Positions 24,581 to 34,250 of a stretch of DNA of 64,000 nt are shown piece after piece (the first letter of the stretch is position 1; the number at the start of each line of letters is the position of its first letter). A model generated the notes under the pieces. That model ran no database searches. It saw only the letters and a list, made by a program, of their open reading frames with translations, and was not told the DNA's origin. The DNA is from Paludibacteraceae bacterium (GTDB lineage: Bacteria; Bacteroidota; Bacteroidia; Bacteroidales; Paludibacteraceae): NCBI GenBank assembly GCA_024399965.1, contig JAKSNJ010000005.1, positions 20,281 through 84,280 on the forward strand. The letters run 5' to 3'. The position numbers and the translations under genes are program-made.

Positions 24581-26158
24581 ATGAGAGGTAAGTTATTTAG
24601 TATATTGCTGGTCAGTTGCTTGACTGTTTGGGCAGGAGACAGCATTAAGACGGTGGACATCAACCGCAGTTTGCACATCTACAACGATGTGATGCGGCAG
24701 TTGGACATGAACTATGTCGATACCTTGGACTACAAAGACCTATTGCAAACCGGCATACAAGCCATGCTGTCGCATGTAGATCCCTACACCGTATATATAC
24801 CCAAAGACGAGGACGAGAGTTTGAAGATGATGACCACCGGCAAGTACGGCGGTATAGGTGCTATTATTATGCAGCGTGACTCGGTGGTGGTAATCAGCGA
24901 GCCGTATGTAGGTATGCCCGCCCAACAGAACGATGTTCTTGCCGGCGACACCATCTTAGAGGTAGATGGCATGGACTGCTTTAAGAAAACGACCAAAGAG
25001 GTGAGCGATAAATTGCGTGGCAAGGCCGACACACCCGTTCGGCTGAAACTGAAACGATATGGTGAGAAGAAGCCCATCATTCGCGAATTTGACCGCAAGG
25101 AAATTCACCTGCCGGCAGTCAGTTATTACACCTCCTTGCCAGACAGCGTAGCCCCCAAGACAGGTTATATCCTCTTCAGCGAATTTACCACCAACAGCAG
25201 TCAGGATTTCCTGCAAGCCGTAGATAAGATGGTACGCGAGCAGCAGATAGAGCGTTTGGTAATCGACTTGCGTGGCAACGGTGGCGGTATTATAGACGAG
25301 GCCATTCGCATCGTGGGTTACTTTGTCAACAAAGGCACGGAGGTGGTTACTACCAAGGGCAAAGCCCAAAACTCCAACCGCAGTTACACCACATCAACCT
25401 TCCCCCTCTATGCCCAAATGCCATTGGTGGTGCTGGTGGATCACAACACCGCTTCGGCTGCTGAGATAGTGAGTGGCGGTTTGCAAGACCTGAAACGCGC
25501 CACTATCGTTGGGCAACGTACCTTTGGTAAGGGTTTGGTACAGTCGCTTCGTCCGATTGCCTACGACGGGCATCTGAAAGTAACCACCGCCCACTACTAC
25601 CTACCCTCCGGACGCTGCATACAAGCCATCGACTATGCCGAACGGCAAAAAGGACATGCCTTGAAACGCGATACGGCAGGAGGTATATTGCCGGACGTTG
25701 TTATTAACGATTCCAATAAAGTAGATATTACCTATACACTCTTTGCCAAACAACTGCTGTTTGACTACGCGACGCGCTATCACGCTACACATGCTACCAT
25801 AGCCGAGCCCACAGTGTTTGAGGTAGATGAGGCGATATTAAGTGACTTTATGCAGTTCTTGGACGAACGGCATTTTACCTACGAGACGGAGACAAGCAAG
25901 TACCTCAAACAGACGTTAGATGTAGCAAAGCACGAAGATATTGACTCACTGACCTTGCAACAAATAGAAGCGTTAGAACCACTGCTGACACCGGATTACA
26001 AGGAAGCCATTCGCCGTAATGAGACATCGGTAAAAGAAGCGCTTGGCGGTGAAATAGTGGAGCGATACTACTATCGCGAGGGACGTATTGCCTATATGCT
26101 GCGCAGTGATAAAGAACTCAAACGTGCTATTGAGGCACTGAACGACAAACAACTATGA
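24581..26158 (+). CDS. S41-family carboxyl-terminal processing protease
   Basis: 525 residues with a signal peptide (MRGKLFSILLVSCLTVWA), a PDZ domain (about residues 80-170, GGIGAIIMQRDSVVVISEPY and ILEVDG) and the S41 catalytic core. The nucleophile is in NTASAAEIVSGGLQD (about residue 290) and the lysine in RTFGKGLVQS (about 315). Such CtpA-like proteases trim or degrade periplasmic proteins from the C-terminus. That may matter in a genome whose exported proteins share a C-terminal tail, though no link is shown. The stop overlaps the next start by ATGA. Confidence 0.93.
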   Translation: MRGKLFSILLVSCLTVWAGDSIKTVDINRSLHIYNDVMRQLDMNYVDTLDYKDLLQTGIQAMLSHVDPYTVYIPKDEDESLKMMTTGKYGGIGAIIMQRDSVVVISEPYVGMPAQQNDVLAGDTILEVDGMDCFKKTTKEVSDKLRGKADTPVRLKLKRYGEKKPIIREFDRKEIHLPAVSYYTSLPDSVAPKTGYILFSEFTTNSSQDFLQAVDKMVREQQIERLVIDLRGNGGGIIDEAIRIVGYFVNKGTEVVTTKGKAQNSNRSYTTSTFPLYAQMPLVVLVDHNTASAAEIVSGGLQDLKRATIVGQRTFGKGLVQSLRPIAYDGHLKVTTAHYYLPSGRCIQAIDYAERQKGHALKRDTAGGILPDVVINDSNKVDITYTLFAKQLLFDYATRYHATHATIAEPTVFEVDEAILSDFMQFLDERHFTYETETSKYLKQTLDVAKHEDIDSLTLQQIEALEPLLTPDYKEAIRRNETSVKEALGGEIVERYYYREGRIAYMLRSDKELKRAIEALNDKQL

Positions 26159-27990
26159 GAATAGGAGTACGCTATATTCTATTAGGCAGCATTTGCCTCG
26201 CACAAATAGCCCTGATGACTCTCTCCACCGGTTGCGCCAACCGCGGAATAGGTCCGCAAGGCGGTCCAAAGGACAGTTTGCCACCTGTTATCACCAAGAT
26301 GACTGTGCCCAACGGCGCACGCAACGTGACACAAAAGGAGATGAGTATTCAGTTCAACGAGTTTATCTTGCTGGACGGCAGTACCGACAACATCCTTATC
26401 TCGCCACCTCAACAACGGCCGCCTGAAATAAAAGCCGTCGGTAAACGCATTGACATTGCTTTTCAGGAGGACCTAAGGGACTCAACCACCTACACCATTG
26501 ATTTCGGCGACCAAATAGTAGATAACAACGAAAAGAATCCGCTAAAAGATTTTGCACTGTCTTTCTCTACCGGTGACCAAATTGACTCATTGGAAGTATA
26601 TGGCCAACTTATCAATGCAGAGGACCTGAATCCGCTTTCCGGTGTGATAGTCGGTTTGCATGAGAACACCGAAGACTCGGCATTTATGACACTGCCCTTT
26701 ACCCGTATCGGGCGCACCAACGAAGAGGGTGAGTTCTCTATCAAGAACGTCAAAGCCGGTTCCTACCGTCTGTATGCCCTGCAGGACCAAAGTCGCGACT
26801 ATCTGTTCCAACCCGGTGAAGGTATCGCCTTTCAAGACGAATTGGTAACACCCTATATCACCATTAGCACCGAAACGGACACGATTTATTTGCCGGACAC
26901 ATTAGATGTTGACGGTCGTCCGATTGCAGACAGTGTAATCACGGCTGAATACTATTACTACGAGCCATCTAACCTGCTGTTGCGTTTCTTTAAGGAGAAC
27001 TATCAACGGCACTATTTCCAACGCGCATTACGCAAGGAGGCACATGCCATTACATTCTATTTCGGTGCACCACAGGACGAGTTACCTACCTTTGATGGTC
27101 TGCCTCAGGGCATTTTGCAAGCCAATCAGGGCAAAGATACGCTGACCTATTGGCTGACCGACTCGGCAGATATTAAGAACGATACATTACGATTTACGAT
27201 GACCTACCTTAAGTCGGACTCGCTCTATCAACTGCAACCGCAGACCGATACCCTTCAGACCGTCTATCGCGCACCCAAACTGACGGAACGTGCCCTAAAA
27301 GCCATGCAGCAGAAGCGAGAGAAGACAGGCCTTGCCATTCAGTCCAATGCCAGCAGTAAAGTACACCATTTTGATACATTGTATATCAGTTCACCTACCC
27401 CATTGGCAGAGGTGCTTGCAGATAGCATTCATCTGCAGCTGAAGAAGGACAGCACCTTTACGCCGGTTGCTATACAGGTGCAAACAGACAGCAATCAAAT
27501 GAAGGTACGTCTTATCACGTCTTTGCGTGCCAACCAAGACTACCGCATCGTGGTCGATTCGGCAGCGATGACCGATGTGTACGGTTTTGCCAACAAAGCC
27601 AATCATTTTGACCTGCACGTGCGTTCGACAGAGGAATATGCCACTATGACTATCTTGCTGCAGCCATATATTGACAATGCCTATATTCAACTGCTGGACA
27701 GCAAAGACATGCCTATCACTACCGTCAAGGCAGAACAGGAAGGGACACTATTTAAGTACCTTGAGCCGGGCACCTATTTTATGCGTATGTTTATTGACGA
27801 AGACGGAGATAGCAAATGGACTACGGGCGACTGGAAGACACACCGTCAGCCGGAGCAAGTGGCATATTTCCCCAAGAAGATGACCTTGCGTGCCAACTGG
27901 ACCTTTGAAGAGACTTTCCGCTGGCAGGAACGCCCCTTATTGGAGCAGAAACCGGCAGCTATTCGCAAGGACTTGAATAAACAGAAATAA
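26155..27990 (+). CDS. Lipoprotein with N-terminal SbsA-type Ig-like domain
   Basis: 611 residues. The N-terminus has a signal and lipobox LSTGC (Cys about 27), then GPQGGPKDSLPPVITKMTVPNGARNV, which opens a bacterial Ig-like SbsA domain (PF13205, about residues 40-135) common in Bacteroidota lipoproteins. A carboxypeptidase-regulatory-like region follows (about 145-215, GVIVGLHENTEDSAF to AGSYRLYALQD). The C-terminal region ends with DEDGDSKWTTGDW. It probably sits in the outer membrane, with unknown function. It is translationally coupled to the S41 protease gene. Confidence 0.82.
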   Translation: MRIGVRYILLGSICLAQIALMTLSTGCANRGIGPQGGPKDSLPPVITKMTVPNGARNVTQKEMSIQFNEFILLDGSTDNILISPPQQRPPEIKAVGKRIDIAFQEDLRDSTTYTIDFGDQIVDNNEKNPLKDFALSFSTGDQIDSLEVYGQLINAEDLNPLSGVIVGLHENTEDSAFMTLPFTRIGRTNEEGEFSIKNVKAGSYRLYALQDQSRDYLFQPGEGIAFQDELVTPYITISTETDTIYLPDTLDVDGRPIADSVITAEYYYYEPSNLLLRFFKENYQRHYFQRALRKEAHAITFYFGAPQDELPTFDGLPQGILQANQGKDTLTYWLTDSADIKNDTLRFTMTYLKSDSLYQLQPQTDTLQTVYRAPKLTERALKAMQQKREKTGLAIQSNASSKVHHFDTLYISSPTPLAEVLADSIHLQLKKDSTFTPVAIQVQTDSNQMKVRLITSLRANQDYRIVVDSAAMTDVYGFANKANHFDLHVRSTEEYATMTILLQPYIDNAYIQLLDSKDMPITTVKAEQEGTLFKYLEPGTYFMRMFIDEDGDSKWTTGDWKTHRQPEQVAYFPKKMTLRANWTFEETFRWQERPLLEQKPAAIRKDLNKQK

Positions 27991-27993
27991 CGA

Positions 27994-28641
27994 TTAGTCG
28001 AGCGTGGCAAAGGTATAACCCTGCTCACGCAACCACGCCAAGACACGCGGCAGTGCTTCCAATGTATTGGGGGCACTTTTTTTGCTATCGTGAAAGAGAA
28101 TAATACTGCCATTACGGGTGTAACGCTGCACAATACGCACAATATCGTCCGGCGTGTAGTAGCGCGTGTTGTAATCGTGGGTAATGACGTCCCATAAGAC
28201 GATACGGTATCCGTTACGCAACAGCCACCGTTTTTGGCGTGCAGTCTGCCTACCGTGTGGCGGACGAAAGAGATGACAGTTATGCCACATATTACCCAAA
28301 GTACGCTCAAGCACCTCGTCACATAACTGACAATTCAACCGATAAATAGAATAATCGGTTCGCCAACCGGGCAGATGATTAAAGGTGTGATTACCTATTT
28401 GGTGCCCACGGCGCAATACCTCTTGCGCCAATTCAGGATAGCGGTACACGTTCTCACCCACCTGAAAGAAAGTGGCTTTGGCATCGTATTGATCCAAGAG
28501 GTCCAGCACCTGAGGTGTTACCTCAGGCACCGGACCATCATCAAATGTCAGAAACACCGTATGTTGCTGCTTATCGCCTCGCCATAACGTATGCGGTACC
28601 AGACGTTGCAGCCACGATGGTATTTGGTAGATTATTCCCAT
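27994..28641 (-). CDS. Polysaccharide deacetylase family protein
   Basis: 215 residues of the NodB-type carbohydrate esterase 4 fold. Motif 1 TFDDGP is at about 32-37, motif 2 reads NHTFNH (about 80-85) and motif 3 RPPHGRQTARQ (about 125-135). DVITHDYNTR and FHDSKK complete motifs 4 and 5. It would remove N-acetyl groups from peptidoglycan or another glycan. There is no clear signal peptide, though the N-terminus is mildly hydrophobic. It overlaps the ROK kinase gene upstream by 10 bp and converges on the lipoprotein gene. Confidence 0.9.
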   Translation of the reverse strand: MGIIYQIPSWLQRLVPHTLWRGDKQQHTVFLTFDDGPVPEVTPQVLDLLDQYDAKATFFQVGENVYRYPELAQEVLRRGHQIGNHTFNHLPGWRTDYSIYRLNCQLCDEVLERTLGNMWHNCHLFRPPHGRQTARQKRWLLRNGYRIVLWDVITHDYNTRYYTPDDIVRIVQRYTRNGSIILFHDSKKSAPNTLEALPRVLAWLREQGYTFATLD

Positions 28642-29591
28642 GCGAGTGCAGATGCGCCCAAGACAGCAGCGTCCGCTTCTTTAAGGTCAGAGAACATAAC
28701 TTTGACTTTGTTCTTCCAAATAGGCATTACGTTCTCGTTGAGGGCCTTTACGATGGGGTCCATAATCCAATGACCGGACTTGGTCAGTCCACCGAACAGG
28801 ACAATCGCTTCGGGCGCAGAGAATGCCACAAAGTCAGCCAGTTTTTGTCCGAGCAGTGTGCCGGTGTAGTCAAAGATTTGCTTGGCTACTTCGTCGCCTT
28901 CTTCAGCAGCTTTGAAGACATCGTACGAAGTAATCTTGTCTATATCCTCTACATTGCGCAGGAGGGTTGGTTGGGTAGTGGTGGCCAAAATCTCTTTGGC
29001 GGTACGTGCCACACCGTTTGCACTGGCGTATGCCTCAATACAACCACGCTGACCACAACCGCACAGACGTGCTTTGTCGCTACGGTCTATTTTGGTGTGA
29101 CCCAGTTCACCGGCAAAGCCGTCATGACCATAGACCATCTTACCGTCTATCACGATACCTGAACCGACACCGGTGCCAAGCGTAATCATGATAAAGTTCT
29201 TCATACCGCGAGCAGCGCCATATTGCATTTCGCCCATAGCGGCAGCATTGGCATCGTTGGTAATGGTGCAAGGTACACCAAATTTCTCGCTCATGAGTTT
29301 AGCAAATGGAACAATACCTTTCCATGGCAGGTTGGCAGCGTTCTCGATATTGCCGGAGTAGTAGTTGGCATTGGGCGCACCGGCACCTATACCGCGAATC
29401 ATCTCCATGCCACCAACAGGCACAATGATTTTGATTGCCTCCTCGTAGAGGGCGTTTACATAATCGTTAATGTCCGTGTATTGTTGCGTTTTGATAGAGG
29501 TGCGTGCCAACACGTGGCCACGTGCATCTACAATACCTAATACACTGTTCGTGCCTCCCATATCGAGGCCCAGCACATACGGTTTATCCAT
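28632..29591 (-). CDS. ROK-family glucokinase
   Basis: 319 residues. The ATP site is GLDMGGTNSVLGIVDARG (about residues 8-25), the sugar site ITNDANAAAMGE (about 110-121), and the ROK zinc/Cys motif ELGHTKI...CGCGQRGCIEAYAS (about 150-180) is complete. Most such Bacteroidota enzymes phosphorylate glucose with ATP, but N-acetylmannosamine or other hexoses cannot be excluded. It is the first gene of a two-gene unit with the polysaccharide deacetylase. Confidence 0.9.
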   Translation of the reverse strand: MDKPYVLGLDMGGTNSVLGIVDARGHVLARTSIKTQQYTDINDYVNALYEEAIKIIVPVGGMEMIRGIGAGAPNANYYSGNIENAANLPWKGIVPFAKLMSEKFGVPCTITNDANAAAMGEMQYGAARGMKNFIMITLGTGVGSGIVIDGKMVYGHDGFAGELGHTKIDRSDKARLCGCGQRGCIEAYASANGVARTAKEILATTTQPTLLRNVEDIDKITSYDVFKAAEEGDEVAKQIFDYTGTLLGQKLADFVAFSAPEAIVLFGGLTKSGHWIMDPIVKALNENVMPIWKNKVKVMFSDLKEADAAVLGASALAWE

Positions 29592-29611
29592 AGTAGTAAA
29601 TAAGTTATTAA

Positions 29612-30814
29612 TTAATGATTAGTTTGATTATTCACTTTTTGCCCTAAGACATTATACCACATACCTTTGCTATAAATCATCAATTGGCGATTGATGAGGT
29701 AACTCTTTCCCTCCTGCCATTTATCGGTATTTGTCAATTTCTGCCACCCTGTAGCCGGCTTGTGATTACCACTTTCCAACGCGAAGGCCACCGGCTCTTC
29801 ATCTACCAATTCTTTGCCACTGCGGTCACAATCCATCCACCAAGCATACACATCTAAGTCCTTATCCAAGCTCCATAGTTTACGGTTGCTATCGGTTAGA
29901 TTTAACTTGATATGATACGTATAGGCATTGGGTAGCGACGAAGGTCCCACTTTAGAGATTGTCATCACGCAATCGGTTATGCTACCGGTTGTGCCACCTT
30001 CTTTGCTTGGGAAGACAATATATGAATACGCACTACCACCTGTTTCGTGGATATAATACGCTTTGCCATCTTGGTAGTAATGGGACGATTTATACGTTCC
30101 CGCTATGGAGTATTGAGACGGTGCCAAAATAGTTAGTCCCACTTGCGGCACAGCGTCCCAATCTTCTTCTTGCAACAACGACAACTCCACGTAATAATAT
30201 TGTGCATCTGCTGGCGAGAACTTACTTTGACACGCATAAAAATCGGCTTGAGCATAGTTAATATCCAACTTATTGCTGCCATCGACAACTTCTTGGTCAC
30301 CTACTACGTATAGATACAAGTGCTGAAAGCCGATAAATTTCTTGGTGTTGTCATAATAAAAACGGAAACGCTTGTTAGACGTAATATACACCAGCATTTG
30401 GGTACCGTTATTGGTCGTAATGTCGGTATATCCGGAGTTCATTGCCAAATAACAAGATTGCGCTCCTTTTCCGTCGGTTATTAAACTATTTTGCTTCGCT
30501 TCTGTGCGAATAAAGCCGGTGCTAGTTTTAATACCATATTCGTTGGCAGATTCGGCATTAACGGTTACAACATAATCGTCAAGATTATCTGCATTTATCT
30601 TGCCGTTCGCAACGGTTGCTTTGACATAATTACCACTGGCATCTTCACCGTTCCACACATACGCTTCCGTTTCTGACGGCTGATATACAATCAAGTATTT
30701 ACCGGGCCACCCTGCAGCAGGTTTAGCACCTATGCGAGAGTAAGTGGTGGCATTTGTGATTTGCCAACCACCAACAAATCCGCATAAAATACCAAGCAAT
30801 AGTTTTTTTATCAT
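29612..30814 (-). CDS. Exported protein with shared C-terminal tail, function unknown
   Basis: 400 residues with a signal peptide (MIKKLLLGILCGFVGGWQI). No known domain is recognised. The body is rich in Tyr, Ser and beta-type sequence, with stretches such as KYLIVYQPSETEAYVWNGED that suggest a beta-sandwich. The C-terminus reads ...LINRQLMIYSKGMWYNVLGQKV plus a few polar residues, the tail shared by six exported proteins here. It lies 11 bp downstream of the 984-residue gene. Confidence 0.72.
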   Translation of the reverse strand: MIKKLLLGILCGFVGGWQITNATTYSRIGAKPAAGWPGKYLIVYQPSETEAYVWNGEDASGNYVKATVANGKINADNLDDYVVTVNAESANEYGIKTSTGFIRTEAKQNSLITDGKGAQSCYLAMNSGYTDITTNNGTQMLVYITSNKRFRFYYDNTKKFIGFQHLYLYVVGDQEVVDGSNKLDINYAQADFYACQSKFSPADAQYYYVELSLLQEEDWDAVPQVGLTILAPSQYSIAGTYKSSHYYQDGKAYYIHETGGSAYSYIVFPSKEGGTTGSITDCVMTISKVGPSSLPNAYTYHIKLNLTDSNRKLWSLDKDLDVYAWWMDCDRSGKELVDEEPVAFALESGNHKPATGWQKLTNTDKWQEGKSYLINRQLMIYSKGMWYNVLGQKVNNQTNH

Positions 30815-30825
30815 ATAATTGCCAT

Positions 30826-33780
30826 TTATTCGATTTGGCCGAATAAGTTATAGTGTACACCACCTTTTACGATGACGATATGTCCGCCCTTCAGCATTTT
30901 GGTAGGCATCAGTTTATTTGCCTTGTGTTGCATAGTAGCGGTAGGATATTGCTCCTTGCCCCACGTCACATCGGTTACATAGTAGGTGCCGCCGTTGTTG
31001 CAAGCCATATCGGTGAACTTGAATGCCATAAAGAAGACATCAGGTATTAACGGTTGATCTGCCAATGGCACCATAACATAACTCCACTGATTCTCGGAGT
31101 CCTCATCGGCATACGGGATATATTCATCCAAATCTATCAAATGTTGGAAGTAAATATCCTTCGGGTCGGACGGGTCGATGAAATAAACCTCCAACTGATG
31201 TGTCTGTCCCTCAAACAAGATGTCGGACATCACTTTGAAGGTAAACACCTGAGAAGCAGCGTTCTTGTAATCCAATGCGGGCGTTACGAGCCACATCTCG
31301 GATTCGGTCGGCTCGCTAACACCGAACATATAGCCGGTGGCTTTGGCTTGGGTCGTGGTGTCGGAGTTGAAGCCCCACCAAGCACGTGTACCTTTCTTAA
31401 CGACATTCTGCCAATCGGTTACTTTGAGCGTCTTGTTACGCAGGGTGGGCAGTGCAGTAGAGAAGTTCTCGTCAAGGAGTTTATAGGGGCTATTGGTATT
31501 CCACACAAATTCGGTATCGTAGTCCGTCGGAACGGGGTCTGCTTTGGTGGCTGTACCGGTTACGTCAATCGTGATGGTGTTACCTTTTTCGGTAGTGAAA
31601 GTAACGGTAGCAGCATATTCGCCTTCGGTCATTGGGCAGAATGTGATGACCGTAGTATGAGGGGTGTTCTTCACGATGAGCGATTGGTCGATGGAGAAGC
31701 CCGAACCCTTAGTCTGCTCGATTGTTACCTTTACATCGTCTATACAGTTCTCCGAAGTGACGGAAACAGATTGCGACTGGGTTTCCTTGGCTTTGCAGGA
31801 GAAGGCAGACAAGGTGGTAGGAGTGACGGTGACAGCGGGTGTCTTGGTGGAGTCAATAGCCGTACCCAGCAGCGAACGAGCCGTGTTGTAAAGGGTGGCT
31901 TCGGGATCGTCCATGAAATTAACCAATGCCTCAAAGTGCCCCGTGGTCTTCGGCGCAAAATAGACATCTACGGTCTCGGTGGCTTGGGTAAGCGAGGATT
32001 TGCTGGCATGGAAATATGCCTTGCCCGTACCCGAAATCTCTACCAAGACGGGCTTGGTGAGGTTGGCTTGCTTAACGGTGAAAGTACCGACAAGAACCGA
32101 ATCACCTATATTGGCCTCTATGGATTTGACACTTTCGGGCGTAACGGTAAACATCGGTTCAGTCGATTCGTGTACTTTCAAACTGAACTTGTCAAAGAGC
32201 ACCTGCACACCTTTTTTTATACCTACGCGCACGTATAGGGAAGTTGCGCCTTCGGGTTTGGTGATGATAAAGGACTTTTCTGTCCACTCAGATTGGTTGC
32301 CCAAGGTAACTTTGAGAATATCGGCATCAGCATCCATTTGGTCCACGCGAGGACTGTGCCAATAACTATCCGAAACGATATCATCATCGCCTTTGGAGGT
32401 TTTTACTTTGTAGTTCACCTTCAGTTCAAACTGCGTACCGGCAGGATAGGTGTCATCTATCTTGACTTCCTGAGTGAGATAGGACATGTTGGTGGTCAGT
32501 TGGTTGGCAAACATTGCCACTTCGCCATCTAATTTGTCATTAGTCTCTATGCTTTGTCCCAAAGGAATAGTCCAGTCGGTCCACGAAGTACCGAACATGT
32601 TGCTGCTATACTCCTCAAAACTGGGATTACTTAGCAATTCGGTTGCAGGGTCAATCACAGGTGCTTCCACGCCCTCCCATGCAATAGCCACTTTTTGGGT
32701 CAGTGTACCGCTGGTGAGCGTGATGGTATCTTTCTGTTCGCCCTTGACGGTAGGTGTAAGGGTTACTGTTACTGTCACTCCTTTGGCAGCGTCAGCCACG
32801 GCGATAGAGGCAGGACTAACGGCAACATCGCCACTCTTTTTGGCAACGGCAATTGCCTCCGTCAGGTCTGTTCCTGTCACGGTGAATTGATAGGTTTGTT
32901 GGTCCTTGTTGATGGTCAGTTCGCCAAAGTCGTATGACTTCTTATCTTCCGGCACCACGAGGGTTGGGGTCTTCACATCGCTGCCACTTTCCCACAGGTC
33001 AGCCCAAGCGGTAGCCACCTTGATCTCGTCGATGTACATATCGCGAGAGGTGTTGGTGGCTTGATTGATCATCACACCTGCAATAGAGGCAGCATCGTCT
33101 TTAGCATCTGCACCTTGTTTTGCTCCTCCACCTGTCGTTGTGTCACGAACACAGGTGACAGTAGGTTGGGTCGTACTCGAAGTAGGATTGATATAGAGCG
33201 ATGCAAAGTCGTTCTTTTCGCCATCAGTAAAGTCGTATTGCATTACAATGAGATAGGTCTCACCGTAGGTAAGTTTTTGAGAATAACGCAAATAACTATT
33301 AGACTCTGAATACTTGGCAATACCCAAATAGTAGCCATCGGCATCTTTCTTGGTGTACAGTCTTGCGAATGCATTGGAACCGTTTATAGCAGGAGCCATG
33401 TACATAAAATACTCCTTCGTGCCATCTGTACTTTGCAGTGTATTGATTTTAATTAAGGCGCTCACAAAGACAGAACCTGTATTGATGTCTGCAAACTGGC
33501 GACCGGTTTTATAACCTTGGGCTGCAATTTTGACTGCTTTACCTGTTGCTTTAGTGCAGTAGTTAGAATAGGTCAGATTGGTATCTGCCACTTGCAGCAA
33601 GGTCCTCGTACCTGATACGGTGTAGTACCAAGAGGTGTAATCCGTATAACTGAGATCATCTTGGGTTGTTTTGGTGGTAAGGTCACCAACGCTGTAGTTA
33701 AAACTCTCCGTCCAAACTACCTTTGCTTGTGTAGTTGCCAATGTGGTCAGTGCCACAATAAACGTTAAAAATCTTTTCAT
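30826..33780 (-). CDS. Large exported multidomain protein with LamG-like N-terminus and shared tail
   Basis: 984 residues with signal peptide MKRFLTFIVALTTLATTQA. The first about 265 residues (ESFNYSVGDLT ... YIDEIKVATAWADLWESG) align with the first 260 of the plus-strand protein at 34251 and look like a concanavalin-like domain. Ig-like modules follow (about 275-370 and 540-760), with a carbohydrate-binding-like region at about 385-535. A further LamG/cleaved-adhesin-like part begins near DENFSTALPTL. The protein ends IVIVKGGVHYNLFGQIE, the shared tail. Likely a surface or secreted adhesin or glycan-binding protein. Confidence 0.75.
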   Translation of the reverse strand: MKRFLTFIVALTTLATTQAKVVWTESFNYSVGDLTTKTTQDDLSYTDYTSWYYTVSGTRTLLQVADTNLTYSNYCTKATGKAVKIAAQGYKTGRQFADINTGSVFVSALIKINTLQSTDGTKEYFMYMAPAINGSNAFARLYTKKDADGYYLGIAKYSESNSYLRYSQKLTYGETYLIVMQYDFTDGEKNDFASLYINPTSSTTQPTVTCVRDTTTGGGAKQGADAKDDAASIAGVMINQATNTSRDMYIDEIKVATAWADLWESGSDVKTPTLVVPEDKKSYDFGELTINKDQQTYQFTVTGTDLTEAIAVAKKSGDVAVSPASIAVADAAKGVTVTVTLTPTVKGEQKDTITLTSGTLTQKVAIAWEGVEAPVIDPATELLSNPSFEEYSSNMFGTSWTDWTIPLGQSIETNDKLDGEVAMFANQLTTNMSYLTQEVKIDDTYPAGTQFELKVNYKVKTSKGDDDIVSDSYWHSPRVDQMDADADILKVTLGNQSEWTEKSFIITKPEGATSLYVRVGIKKGVQVLFDKFSLKVHESTEPMFTVTPESVKSIEANIGDSVLVGTFTVKQANLTKPVLVEISGTGKAYFHASKSSLTQATETVDVYFAPKTTGHFEALVNFMDDPEATLYNTARSLLGTAIDSTKTPAVTVTPTTLSAFSCKAKETQSQSVSVTSENCIDDVKVTIEQTKGSGFSIDQSLIVKNTPHTTVITFCPMTEGEYAATVTFTTEKGNTITIDVTGTATKADPVPTDYDTEFVWNTNSPYKLLDENFSTALPTLRNKTLKVTDWQNVVKKGTRAWWGFNSDTTTQAKATGYMFGVSEPTESEMWLVTPALDYKNAASQVFTFKVMSDILFEGQTHQLEVYFIDPSDPKDIYFQHLIDLDEYIPYADEDSENQWSYVMVPLADQPLIPDVFFMAFKFTDMACNNGGTYYVTDVTWGKEQYPTATMQHKANKLMPTKMLKGGHIVIVKGGVHYNLFGQIE

Positions 33781-33826
33781 ACCTTATAATGTGTTAATTT
33801 TGTTAGCAATTATTTCAAATTCGCTA

Positions 33827-33858
33827 CAAAGATACATTTTTTTTTTGACATACGCAAC
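33827..33858 (-). promoter_or_regulatory. Bacteroidota-type promoter for the 984-residue exported protein
   Basis: On the minus strand GTTG (one mismatch, 33858-33855), 20 bp, TATCTTTG (33834-33827), 46 bp upstream of the ATG. Confidence 0.75.
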
Positions 33859-33972
33859 AATTTGCACAATAAAATCATTTTTTATCTATCAAATAGGTGT
33901 TTTAATGCACGGTGCAAAAAAAATGTAGCACACACAAGCGCCCAATCCACAACCACCCTGCCCCGTGTTTTT

Positions 33973-34071
33973 AGTATGTGATTAATATGTGATTAGTATG
34001 CGATTAGTATGCGATTAGTATGTGATTAATATGTGATTAGTATGTTATTAGTATGTTATTAGTATGGTATT
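33973..34071. repeat. 11-bp tandem repeat, nine units
   Basis: Nine consecutive units of the form agtatgtgatt (variants aatatgtgatt, agtatgcgatt, agtatgttatt, agtatggtatt). It shares its flank and first units with the inverted copy at 6181. It lies in the 33781-34250 gap between two divergent paralogous genes, which otherwise holds only their promoters. Confidence 0.92.
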
Positions 34072-34169
34072 CAGCAACTGTGGTGCTAACGTTGAGTCGA
34101 CATAATGAGCAACCAAGCATAGCGAACAAATACAAAATAACACTCTTTTCGCATTTTTCTTGTCAAAAA

Positions 34170-34201
34170 TTTGCACATATCAAAAATTTTGTGTAATTTT
34201 G
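34170..34201 (+). promoter_or_regulatory. Bacteroidota-type promoter for the 661-residue exported protein
   Basis: TTTG at 34170-34173, 20 bp, TAATTTTG at 34194-34201, followed by a 49-bp leader before the ATG at 34251. Confidence 0.85.
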
Positions 34202-34250
34202 CAACCGATTTTGCAAATATGTCTAACAAAATAAAAGAAAGGTATTAGTT

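Noticed and set aside
31054-32238. 394-codon frame antisense to the 984-residue exported protein
   Set aside because: The minus-strand protein has a signal peptide, domains, a promoter and the shared tail. The antisense frame has none and results from codon bias.
33973-34071. CRISPR array
   Set aside because: Units are 11 bp with no spacers between them and no cas genes nearby, so this is a simple tandem repeat.
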